The notes beneath the pieces were generated by a model, which saw only the letters and a list, made by a program, of their open reading frames with translations, did no database searches and was not told the DNA's origin. Shown piece after piece: positions 23,201 to 35,200 of a stretch of DNA of 64,000 nt (position 1 is the first letter of the stretch; each line of letters opens with the position of its first letter). The stretch is from Amoebophrya sp. A120 (taxonomy: Eukaryota > Sar > Dinophyceae > Syndiniales > Amoebophryaceae). Location of the stretch: the NCBI GenBank assembly GCA_905178155.1, contig CAJINV010000007.1, positions 2,709,151 through 2,773,150 of the forward strand. The letters run 5' to 3'. Both the position numbers and the translations under genes were made by a program.

Positions 23201-26200
23201 CACCTTGATCTGGTTCGGGCCAGAGCCGCTCACGTCTTGACTTGGTGCGGAGGCAAGGGCGTTCGGAGTACCGGCGGCCTGAGAGTGTTTGGGGTTTTCG
23301 TTGGAGCAATGCCAGGCTCTGTTTGATCACAAGAAACGCAGAGACGCGGCTCCCCGGTCGTTTTTCAGTGGAATGAGGATGCATTTACTTTTCTAGAAGT
23401 GAGATCAGTGGTTGTAAGTATTCAGCACACAATGTGCCACGCCGAATGCTAGGAGAAGTAAAAATCCAGATCGTATACGAAAGAAACTCAGAGGTGGCCA
23501 TAATTCTTAAAGCGTAGGTCATGATCATGATAAGTAGATCATTGATTTCTTGTTTGATGACATCGACTCAAGCGAAAAAAAAAATTGAATCCGGTGCTGC
23601 TGGTGGTCGTACATAAAAACGCAGTAGATGAGAAAAAAAGAACCTCAACTCATTTACCTTGATCAGCTGCTCGGGTGTTTCTGTTGTTCCTTTATTTGTC
23701 ACGACGGCAATTTTGAACTTGTGGAAGTTGCCCACGACGATATTCGTGCTGTAACTCATCAGGGTCAGCTGCGTTGGATCCAGGTCGAAATCCGGAGTAC
23801 CGCCGCCCGGCTGCACATCGGTGTAAACGGAGTCGCCAAGTTCCGTGCCGGTTGGCGTCTGCCGGTAGTTGGCCTTCATCACGCGGTAACCAAGAACCTG
23901 ACGGAAATCATGATCATACATAGAGGTTTTTATTCCGCCATGAATGATGATTGTACTTGTAAGTGTAACCGTAGTACTATATGCAGCATGACAAAACTTT
24001 AACTTCTTGTCGCATGCGTTTGCTAGCAGTAGTAGGATAGCACGAAAACAGACATAAGTAACCATTACCGAGCAACCCCCATCTTCACTTGGCGCGCCCC
24101 ACTGCAAAGACAGTTGGAAATCATTCCCGACCACCAATCCGGTTTTCACGGTTGGAATCGAATTTGTCACGTTCGGCAACCTATGCTTTGCAAATATCGA
24201 TCTGGGTCTGGAACAGTTCATCCAACTTGTGATGCTGTTGACTTCAGTACGTCAAAAGTAGTTGCGCAGCACTTCTTTCTATAACAAAGTGCACATTTCT
24301 CATCCTCACGCGGGGAACAACAAGGCATCAACAAGCCTTCGCAAATGTTGAACCCGTAAAAATGCTCTTGCGTGTATTTTTCTAGACGAGCACCATCTGC
24401 GTGGTTCAAAAGATGCATAACTTTTTTTATTTTTATTTCACTTTTTCATGCACTCCTATCCAGACCCACGTCCTCCATATTTGCATTTGATACAACCCGC
24501 AACTCCAGCCCGTGTACTCGTCGGATAAAGCTCCCTCCGCGACCGAGCTGACGACGGACACCTTGAACTTGTAGGGTCTATTCGCGATCGCCGGCGCGAA
24601 CACGTAGTTTCTCTGTGAACTATCCGCAACGGTGGCGACGTGCTTCAGATCCCCACCAAGGCCGTCGTTGGCGTACACTTTGTACTCGAGGAGTTGTGCC
24701 TGGTAAAGGTCGCCTTCCACCCAGGTGAGCTTAATTCCACTTGTACTGGAACTGGCCTTCTCTTCAGAAACCGTGGGTTTCGCGGGCGCGAGGGCGCAGA
24801 AAAGACGGACCTGATTTTATATCTTCGGGTCTTTTCGATTTTAATACCAGATGCAGATTGATTCTTCTGGTGTCGTCTCCTTCTTCACAAAAAAACGACC
24901 TCTTCTACTTTTTTAGCGCTATCATGCTTTTCAATATTTTCGGCACGCCAAATTTTTACCGCCGGACTGTAGTATCCCAAAGCCGCGTTCGTCTCTGCAG
25001 CGACCCGAAAGTACACGTACTGCTGCACCAGATTCTGATTGGCAATGTTGGTACACGGCACCGTCGCCTGCAATGTGACCGCCCCGGTCGTTGCCGCCGG
25101 GGTCGCCGGGAACGTCGACAGAGTGTTGGATGCCTCTAACCTCCAAGAAATGATCGTATTCCCCCCCGAGCTGGCACCCGCAGTCCAACCAACAGTCAGG
25201 GTATTTGCAGTAGAGGAAATGAAGTACGGGGGGCTGGGAGCGGACGCTCTGCTTCCCGGGTAGAAGGTCGCGGCGTTAGACGGATCTGATTCGCCAACCT
25301 CAGAAACAACCGCGATCCGGAAGCGGTACCTGTTGTTTGTTTCATGCGGTGTTTCATTTGACGTTTGTTTTGTCATAAAAACCGAGAAAATGAAAGCGTG
25401 ATGTGTGGAGCTGCCAGGCATAAAAATTGCCATGCAAAACTAGCAAGAATCCCCTCACAGACACTGGACAAAAAAAAGTTGTTCCATCCTTGGTTTACCC
25501 TAACGCCGTCGTTAACCCACTCGCGGTGTACGTGGTCTGACTTGTGTCCGCGACAAAGGTCCTCGTGTAACTCCCGGCTTGCCCGTCGTCCACGTAGATT
25601 GCGTAGCCGTAGTGGATCCCGCTGTTCAAATTCCCCGGCGCAAACTGGATCGTGATGGACGTGTCCGTCGAGCTCAACCGGGTCGGCGGGCTCGGTCGGT
25701 CCGGCTTGGGCGAGCACCGGAATCGTCTACCCTCGCTGTACTCCCCAACTCCCGCAGCAGTCAAGGCAGCGATCTTGAAGAACACGTACGCATTTGCGAC
25801 CGCGCAGGGAACGTAAGTGCCGGTGAAAACGGCACCGGAAGTGGTTCGAATGTTTGCGTTGTTCTCTCCGAGTTGGTATCAAATGCAAATATGTCATCTG
25901 GGTCCGGGAAGTTGTCATGCTAGACCGCAAAGGCAAACCCCAAACACATACAGTAGTCAGCCAAGCGTGACAAGTTTTTGCGGAGCCGGGAGTTACGCAT
26001 TTTTGCATAGACATGCCCGCGCTTCCTTTCGCGACATGCGTCACAACATCTACGGCCATGTCAGACAAGCATTGGAACTCTTGCAATCTTCCCGGAAACC
26101 CAGATGACATATTTACCATGCATAGTTGGAAATTATACCGGTCCGACGTGGCCCACACAAGCCAGTTGGTCACCGGAGCGCCGCCGCTGTCGTACCTGTT

Positions 26201-29200
26201 GTTTTTGTTTCCATGAATCATAATCATGTGTTAGCTTTCGCATTCGGAACAAGATGAATGCAGTCTGTGGTCAACGTGCAGCTTGCAGGAACTGTAACTA
26301 ACGAGCAAGAAATCAAACGCAATAAAACCACGATCGAAACTGTCACAAACGAAAATACGTGCTCGGCTGCACCCACGCGAGCGTAATCGAATTCGCTGTG
26401 CTCGCGGAGACAAACAGTGAATCATCGGGCAGCTTATTCGCTTTCGCCGCGGCATAGAACGTGGCAGCGGGGGAGACGGAGGACGTCCCAGCGTCACTGA
26501 TGATCTGCACCAAGAACCGATAAGGCAGAGACGTCACCAGGTTGTTAAACGTGTACGTTTGCTGTGTGACATCCGAGACTGAGTAGGATAAAAACGGCCC
26601 TCCATTCCCGTCGTCGATGTAAACCGTGTACCCCTGCAACACCGCGTTGTATCAAATGCAAATATGTCTGGGTCTGGAAACATGTAAACTTCTGATGCGC
26701 GTTTCATACCAGACAAAAATCTGTCATGCATGGACCGCAAAAGTTGCTCATTTCTTGTCACCTCCCAAAGACGGCGCTTTTCATGCGGATGAGGTATTGC
26801 GAAGCCGGCTCAAAACCTGTGACGCTAGGCCTTGCATGCCATACCTTCTGTGTCAACATGCACAAGCAGCACAATACTCTTCCAGACCCAGACATATTTG
26901 CATTTGATACGTTGTTGAGATTTGCAATGTTCCCGTAGCTGTAGCCGATCGTGATGGAAGTTTTCGTGGAGGAAGCCAACGTCGGCGCAGTCGGGGTGTT
27001 TGGCGGCGCGGAACACCGGACGCGGATGTAGTCGGAAAAGGGAGAATCCCCCACCCCGCTGGTCGCCGTCATGCGGAACCAGTAGTTGTTGCCAAAGTTG
27101 CAGCCGAGCCTCGTGTAGTTCAAGGCGGTGAGGTCCGTGAAAGCGGTTCCGGCGTTGAAGTTGACCCCGTCGGTGGACTCGTAGATCTTGTACCCGGTGA
27201 GCGGTGATCCGCCGGTGGACTCGGGGAGCTGCACCGTCAAGGTGATGTCCCCGTTGGTCGACGCTGCTTTGATCAAAGACCCCTTCCCCGGCACAGTCGC
27301 GGACACGACGGACAGGATGCCGGACTCCGCGGACTGCCCGGCCTCGGAAGTGACCGCGACCTTGAAACGGTACGTGTTACCACTGGTGAGACCCGTTGCC
27401 GTGTACTGCGACTGCGTGATGTCGGTTAATTTTATGGATCCAAACGCCCCGTTGGCGCCGTTGTCGACGAACACCGTGGAGAACAAGTGCAGCGCCCCGT
27501 GCATGTCCGGGGTGGGCCACGAGACCGTGATCGAGGTCGCGGTGGAGGAGACGTAGGTCGGTGTGTCGGGGGTCGCCGGGGCTTGGGAGCAGCGCCGGGC
27601 TAGCGTGTCGGAGAGACCCGAAATGCCGTTCGCGTTCTGGGCCGCCACGTTGAAGAAAAGGAATTTTCTGTGGTTTTCGATTTTTTTAGTAAATGCTTAG
27701 TGCCTTCATTCGGTGACGAACAGAACAGAATCTGCGGGGCACATCAAACTCATCTTCTTCTTCATGTTCATCACATATCACCTCCCTCTATGGAACGATT
27801 GAAAAGAAGTAAAAGATTTTGTACCTCGCCGCATTGAACCCGTTTTGCGCGCACTGTTGCACGTACTGCTTCGTGTTAGGATCAGAGACCGTGGCCGTGT
27901 ACGTGTTCCCGTCCGCGTCCGCGACGTAGACCAAAAACCCCGTGATCACCGACCCGCCGTTCGACCCCGTGAAGTCCCACCCCACGGTCACCGACCCGTC
28001 ATCCGAAGCCAATGCCCGCACGTTGTCGACCGGAGACGGGACCGAGGCCGCTTTGACCGAGGAGGAAACGGGGGACAACGCGGAGCAGCCAACGGAGGAG
28101 CAAAGCCGGATCTTCGCACGGTAGCTGTGCCCCGTGGTGACGTTGTTGGTGTAGGTGTAGGAGAGCGAACTGGCGTCGTTGAAGGCGATCACCTCGAACA
28201 CATCGTCCGCGTCATTTTCGTCGTCAATCTGGATTTCCCAGCCCGTGTGCGTCGCACCATTCAGTTGCAAGGTCGACGGGTTGTACAAAGCCACGACGAT
28301 GGAACCTTGCGAACCGGTCAGCGTCGGACTTGCCGGGGTTGCCGGTGGCCCGGTGCAAACTAGGGCGACGGAGTCAGAGAACGCCCCGGTGCTCGTTGCA
28401 GAGCCCCCAACGCCGTTCATCGCCGCCACCTTGAAGTAGAACGTCGCACCGGAAGCGGGACAAGCGTAGGTGAAATAGGTTTCCGCGGCGGAGGGGGTGT
28501 AGCCCGCGAGGCTGTAGGTGGATCCGCCGTTCCCGGAGACGAAGACCGCGAACTTGTTGATCGTCACCCCGCCATTATCCTTCCCCGCGTAGGACCACTG
28601 CAGCGTGATTTCGCTTGTAGTCGAGTTCAACACCGTCGACGGGTCCGGCTTCTCGGGGAGACCGCCGACTACTAGATTGACAACGGACGTGAAAGGCCCG
28701 CAAGCGTTGATGTTGCAGGCCTGGATCCGCAGTTGAATCGTGTTTCCCGTGACTAAGGCGTCGGTCGGGCCACCGTAGCGAGCCGCGGGCGGGACGTTTA
28801 GGAATTGCTCCTCCCCGCCCGCTGTCATGTCCTTCCAGCCAATCACGTACTTCTTCAGCGGCGCGTCATTCGCGTTTTGGATGCTCGGCGGGTCCCAGGA
28901 AATCAATAAAGTCGTCCTGGTGGACGCGTAGTACGCGATATTGTTCGGCTCCAAGGGGTTTTTGCTCGCGTACCAAGTCCCCACCCCCGACCGGATCCCG
29001 AAGCCGTTCGAATTCTCCGCCCGCACTTGAAACCTGTACTCGTTGCCCGGCGTGTAGTCGGTTTTTGTGAAGGTTACGTCCGTGCCAGAATACAGCAACT
29101 GGTCGATCGCGCCGACGACCGAGTTGTCGTAGTAGAGTTCGTATTTCGAAACGGTCAGCACCGAGTAGGCGGCAGCCCAGTTCAACTTGATCACCGCCGA

Positions 29201-32200
29201 ATCCGCGGCCGTCGCGTCGAAGGTCGGGATGCCTGGCGGCTGCGGCGGGGCGCCCACGGTCAAAATCTTGTTTGGCGGCCAGGGATCGGAGGTCTGGTCG
29301 TAATTGGACACGGTAATTTGGAACTGGTACGTCTCTCCCGGGGTTAAGGAAGAGAGCGTCGTCTCCAAAACCGACGGGCCGCCCTCGTAGATTTGGAGGT
29401 AGGCGTTGGTGGCTTGTTTCATGATATCGCACGAACAAAGTATTTCACTGTAAGGATTTTGCACGTTTTGCATCACAAGTTTGTTCTACATGACAGAGAA
29501 AATTTGCCACGCAAGGTTCCAACGGGAAAACGCAGCTAAAAACCCACTGTCTTGCATGTGTAGCAAGACAAACACTTGCGCAGTGCATTTTCTGCATTAC
29601 AAGTTTAATACAGTGAAGCAGTTTTTTCTGGCGATACATGAAGATCTTGTACTTCGTGATGAAGGGCTGCGAGCAACCGCCGTTGGTCGGCGCGGAAAAG
29701 ACTAGCGTCACCCCGTCGTCCGTGAAATCTTTGAACTCAAACGACTCGGGATTGCTCGGCTTCCCGCAGATCTGCGTTCGGAAGACCGGTGAGTAGACGC
29801 CCCAACCGACCGCGTTCTTTGCCTGGATCACGAACCGGTAGAAGACCGAATCGGGATTCGGATACGTGTTGTTGGTTGCCGTGGCGACCTCGTTGAAGTT
29901 CACCGTGTAATTCCGGTTCGTGGTCGTTGCAATTTCGACAAAATCCCCGTACGCCCCGTCGTCGCGCAGCACCTTGTACATTTCGACCACCTGGTTGTTC
30001 AAATTCTCCGGCGTGTTCCACTGCAGCGCGATGGAACTGGAATCGGTCGGGAGCACGGTGGGATTTCGGCTGGGGGCACTCGTGAACGACGGGCCCTGTC
30101 CCGCGGAGAAATACAGGTATTCCGATTTCGCCGACTCGCCCGCCGTGTTCAGCGCCGTGACCGCGAACACGTAGTCCGTTCCGGGGTTCAAGCCCGTGAC
30201 CGCGAACTCGAAAATGTTCGCTTGCGACTCCCCGTTCCAGATCAAAATGTTGGGCACCGCGGTCGCGCCGTCATCTCGATACAACCGATATCCCGTGATC
30301 CGCTGCCCGCCGTTGTCCTCCGTGACCCCGTCCGCGAGTAACGGAACGGTCCATTTGAGGGTAATCCCGCTCGGCGTCCGGGTTCCGTTGATCACTTCCG
30401 GCTTGTCGGGAACGCCCGGCGTTACCGCGATAAACGCGGAGAAGGGGTCGGAGAACTGCGGGGTAACATCGGACAGGGGGTTGTCGGTGACCACCCGGTT
30501 GATCGCCGCCACCTGAAATTTGTAGAAGTACCCGGTGGTCAAAGCGGTCACAGTAGCTGTCTGCGTGGTGATCACCTGCCCCGTCCCGAGCGCATCGGAG
30601 TACACGTTGCCTCCCTGTCCGTCGTTCTTGTAGACGTAGTAAGCGGTGATCGGCGATCCCCCGTTGGAAAGAGGCGCCGTCCAGGTCAGCGTAATGTCTG
30701 TCAAATTGATCGCCGCCGCCTTCACGTCCAGGGGCTTTGTCGGCGCGCCGGCGGTCAAGGCTAGGATCGCTGGCGCGTACGGGATGCCGGCCGCGAGGGA
30801 ATTTTTCGTTTTGAAATTCTCAACCGACACCGTGTAGTACCGGTACTCGTCTTGCGCCGGGTGCGTGTAGGTGAACGTTGTCAAGTCCGCAGCGTCGGTG
30901 CTTCCTATCTGCACCATGTTGTTCGCCGGGTACCCGCCCTGCACGATGTACCCCAGGATCGGGCAGTGCGACACTTCCAAGGGCGGTACCCACTGGAACG
31001 TGGTCGCCAATTCCGACCGGGACAGAATCTTGAAGCTTTGAACCGCCTGCGGGGTGTCGCAGGTGATCGCGTTCAGCGTCGACGGCGCGGAAACGCCCGC
31101 CTGATTCTCCGCGGTGAGTTCCACCCGATACGTGTAGCCGGTGGCGAGCCCCGAAATGGTGAACCGGGTCTCGAGCCCAGTGTACACCTTCGCCACCGGA
31201 CCGCCCGCGCCGTCGTCGATGAAGAGATTGAACGCCGTGATCGTCGCGCCCCCGTCGTCCAGAGGCGGAAGCCACTCAAACGTGATTGTTCCAATCGAAC
31301 TGTCGTTCAGGAACAGTCTCGGTGCCCCCGGCGGAACCGCGGCGTACCAATTTGCAACTGCCGAGGGGAGGCCGGACACCCCGAAGTTTAGCGAGATTTC
31401 GTTGTGCGCGACAACTTGAAACTTGTACCGATTCCCGCTCGCGAAAGTCAGGAATTCCGTCGCGGTCCCGGCGCCCGTCCAGGCGAGGCGGTTCAACGTG
31501 GATTCGCTGTTCAATCCGTAGTACACCTGGTATTGAGTAATCGGCGCACCGCCGTCGTCCAAAGGCGCGGTCCAGGACACCACGGTGCCGGACCGAGAGG
31601 CGTACGTGAAGCCGATGTCGGTCGGCGGGCCGGGAACGCCGGCGGCTTTGATGAGAATGATGTCAGAAACCGCGGACTCGCCCGCGTTGTTCACGGCGGA
31701 CACCCGGAACCGGTACTCCGTACCGGGGGAGAGGCCTAGCGAGACGTACTCTGTAATGAGCGCGTTGGAAATCAAGGCAAAGGGCCCCCCGGCGGTCGCG
31801 CGGTACAACTTGAACGAGGTGATCGTCGCGCCGTTGTTCACCGGTGCCTCCCAAGACACGGTAATCGACGTCCTCGTCGAGTTCACCCGGCGGGGCGCAA
31901 GCGGCTGGTCGGGGACCGTCGCGCACGTGCCCTCAACCTCCGGCGAGTACCCGCCCCAGCCGACCGCGTTGTGCGCGCGAACCTTGAAGAAGAGCGTGAC
32001 GCCCAGCTCGCAGTTCTCGATCACGTGGTCCAAGTCCGCCGCGGCGTTCGTGGCGACAATGGCGTAGTCCGGTCCGGTCGCGGCCGTTTTCATCCACAAT
32101 TCGTAAAAATCGACACTCGCGCCCTTGTCATCCACCGTCGCCGGCCAGTAGGCTGTGAGTTGCCCCTTCGTCACTCGGTGGAAGAAGATCGTGCCCGGGG

Positions 32201-35200
32201 CGTCGGGCGCGCCCGCGGTGTACGCGCAGACCGGGTCGGACTGCCGGGGCAGTTGGTCGTTCAACGCGTTGGTCCACGAGACCAAGTTCATCGCCGCTAC
32301 CGTGAAGCAGTACTGCCGGCCCGCGACCAAGTAGTCGGATAAGCCGGCGTTGGTGTAGAGGGTCAGTTCCGTCGCGCCGGATCCGTTCGCCGTGTCGTTG
32401 AACGGAACGTAGATCGACCCGCCTAAACCGTTGTTCCGGAACACCCGGTAGAACAAAACCGGCGAACCGCCGTCGGAAGTTGCTGCCAACGCGTTCCAGT
32501 CCAATTTCACGTGGAACTGATCCGCCGACACGATCACCGGCGTCGTCATCTTCGCCGGTGCTTCCGCGGCGACAATCGCGACTTCCTGGGTGAAAGCGGA
32601 CCTGCCGCCAGCCGTTCTGACCTGCACCGCAAACTTGTACACCGACCCGGGCGCCGCGGGGTCGATGAAGTACTCGGTCGTTTGTTGTTCCGCTTGCAGA
32701 ATACCATCTCGTCTCGCGATATACGCTTCCACCGGGCAGCCGCCGACCACTAACGGTGGTTCCCACTTGATCTGAATCAACACAGAAGACCGATACACGA
32801 TCTTCAAGTTGGTCGGCACGGTCGGGATCGCGCACAGGGTGACTTCGACCGCGTCGGACAGATCAGAAGTGCCGACCGCGTTGGTCGCCGCGACGCGGAA
32901 CTTGTACTTCCCAGACGTCGTGAGCGAGGTTTTCGCGTAGGAGGAAGACAACCCGCGGTAAATTTCCGTGTACACATCCTTCCCGTCCCCGGCGTTCATG
33001 TACAGGTTGAAGCTCGTCACGGGCAAATTCGAGCTGTACGGGGACAGCCACGACAGGGAAACCGACGACGACGACTTGTGCAAGGCCAGCGGCGGTTGCG
33101 GCGTCGCCGGACGGTCCGCCACGTAGACCAGATTCGACTTTGCGGACTTCACGCCGACGCCGATCTTGTTCACCGCCCGCACGTGGTAGTAGTGCGCGGT
33201 ACCTGGTAGAAGTTGGCCGAAACCAGCGCCGTCATTTGTGTCCGTGAACTCCCGGGTAAGCGGATCGCCCGCAATTGGCATGGCGACTTTCTCGACGTAG
33301 AAGTTCGTGACTGAAACGGCGCCGTCGTTCTGCTCCGACGCGTCCTCGACGTAGGCGAAGAGCCTGTAGTTCGTCCCCTCCGCCAGTCTACAGTCCGAAT
33401 ACGTCACGGTGTAGGGAGACACGTTCGTGACCACCACCCCGGATTGCTTACAGCTGTTGCCGCCCTGGCTGAACTTCCCGGCTTTCACGTCCAAGAACGT
33501 TTTGACCTGGGACGACTGCTGCTCCGCGATCACCGCGGTCCACATGTACCCCGTTGGCGCGACGGTGGAGAACCGAAATTTGATTCCGTCTTTCGTAATC
33601 GCGGAGATCGAAGGCGAGGCGACGAAGTAGTTCGACCGCGCGCCGGAGCCGATGTTGATCGTCATCCCATATAACGTTCCGTCCGACGCTTCAGCAGTGT
33701 CCTCCACGTAGATCAGGAGTTTGTAGTCGGTTTGCGGCGCGAGACCGCAACCTGAGAACGACCAGGACTGCCGCGTGTTCCCGATGGCAAGTGCGGTTTT
33801 GTTGCACCCCTCCCCGCCAGCGGCGTAGGCGCCGGATTTCAGGTAGGCAACGGTCACGTTGAAGTTGTTGTCGACGTCATTGCCCGCCAACTTGTACGCG
33901 GCCAGCGGGAACAGGGCGCCCCACGCCTTCCCGTCCGTTTCCGCCGCCTGGTACTCGACGGTGACACCATCTGCGATCGCCGTAGAAGACAGATACGGGT
34001 CGACGGAGAAGGAATTCGATGGTGGGATGTGGAGCTCCACCGGCGGCGCGACGGTGCCATCATTGTTCCCGTTCGCGTCCTCCACGTACACGTGCAGGTT
34101 GTAGGCGAACCCCTTTGTGAACGCGCAACCGGTGAAATCCAGGGAAATCAACCCGGTAGTACTGCTCCCCCAGCTCGGTAGCGCCTCGTTCACTTTCCGG
34201 CAGCCAAAGGAGCCGAACGCACCTGTCAACGCCTTGATCTCCGCTGCTTGCGGCAGCGGCTCGGTTGCCGCCTGCTTGATCGTGACCATGGCCCAGTACT
34301 TACCGGTTCTCGCCGCCGCGAACTTCCAGGAAAACCCGTCGGAGGTCGCGTTCGTGCCTTCTGGGTTGTAGGGGGGAACGAGGAAGTTGTTTGAAACCGG
34401 GGGGGTCACCTCAAAGTAGTACTGCGTGCCGTCGTCGTTGCTCGCGCCGTCCTCGACATACAGAACCAGAGCCGCAGTGACCCCAGCGGTCATGTTGCAG
34501 CCGCCGGAGAACCCCAGGGTGAACTCCGTGTTCGCGGTCACCGAGGTCCTGGAAACCGAGCAGTGCGAGCCGTAGCCCGAGTGGATTGTGTGGACGGGGA
34601 GGAGCGTCGACCCGGCGGAAAACGCGGTCAGCGGGAAAATCGCGCCGCACAACTTCCCCGTCTTCTCCGGCAGAACCGCAACAGACACGTCGGTGATGGT
34701 CGGCTGGGAGAGTAAGTGGTAACTTGTCAACGTGTTGCTGGGCGGAATTTCGATGTCAAACGCTGGGGATAGGGTTCCGTCCAACCCGCTCGTGTAGTTC
34801 CCGATGATGTACACAAACCCCTTATACGTGTGTCCCACTTGCAAACTGCAGGAAGAATAGCTGTAGGTCTCCTGGACGAGTTCGGAGATCGCCGCGGCGT
34901 TGGTGAAGCACTTGACGGCAGACGTTGGGGACAGTAAAGACCGATCTTTGATTGACTGCGGCGTCACCATCTTCTCCAAGACCGACTCCACGACAATGGA
35001 GTACGCCTCCCCGGATTTCTGCGGCGTGAAGGTCATCGTGAAGCCATTCGGGACCACGGCAGAGGTGATTTTTGGGTATTTGTCGAAGAGGTTGGAAGTC
35101 CCAGCGGTCACGTTGAACCCACCGACTAATTGCTGAAAGTACCCATCGTACGACCCCGTCGCATCGGAAACGTACACCATCAGAGCGAACGTCCGTTCGT

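Larger units (their letters stand above)
20226..29419 (-). repeat. C-terminal FN3 array split by many introns (about 15 domains)
   Basis: FN3 units continue through about fifteen small exons. Representative pieces: VISWRLE-like turns, YRFRIAVVSEVGESDPSNAA, QYVYFRVAAETNAALGYY, YKFKVSVVSSVAEGALS and the final YLVRSNQGLNTYISVD. One exon, 23278-23160 (KVTWGIVQNNGGTVIG), is short but fixed by matching phases on both sides. The chain ends HQCLGGCTQASTVTVAASR without a clear C-terminal membrane segment or GPI signal. Confidence 0.8.

Noticed and set aside
24182-26909. Repeat array such as a CRISPR
   Set aside because: The repeated CTGGGTCTGG blocks are inverted ends of separate transposon-like introns, not regularly spaced direct repeats, and the window is eukaryotic.
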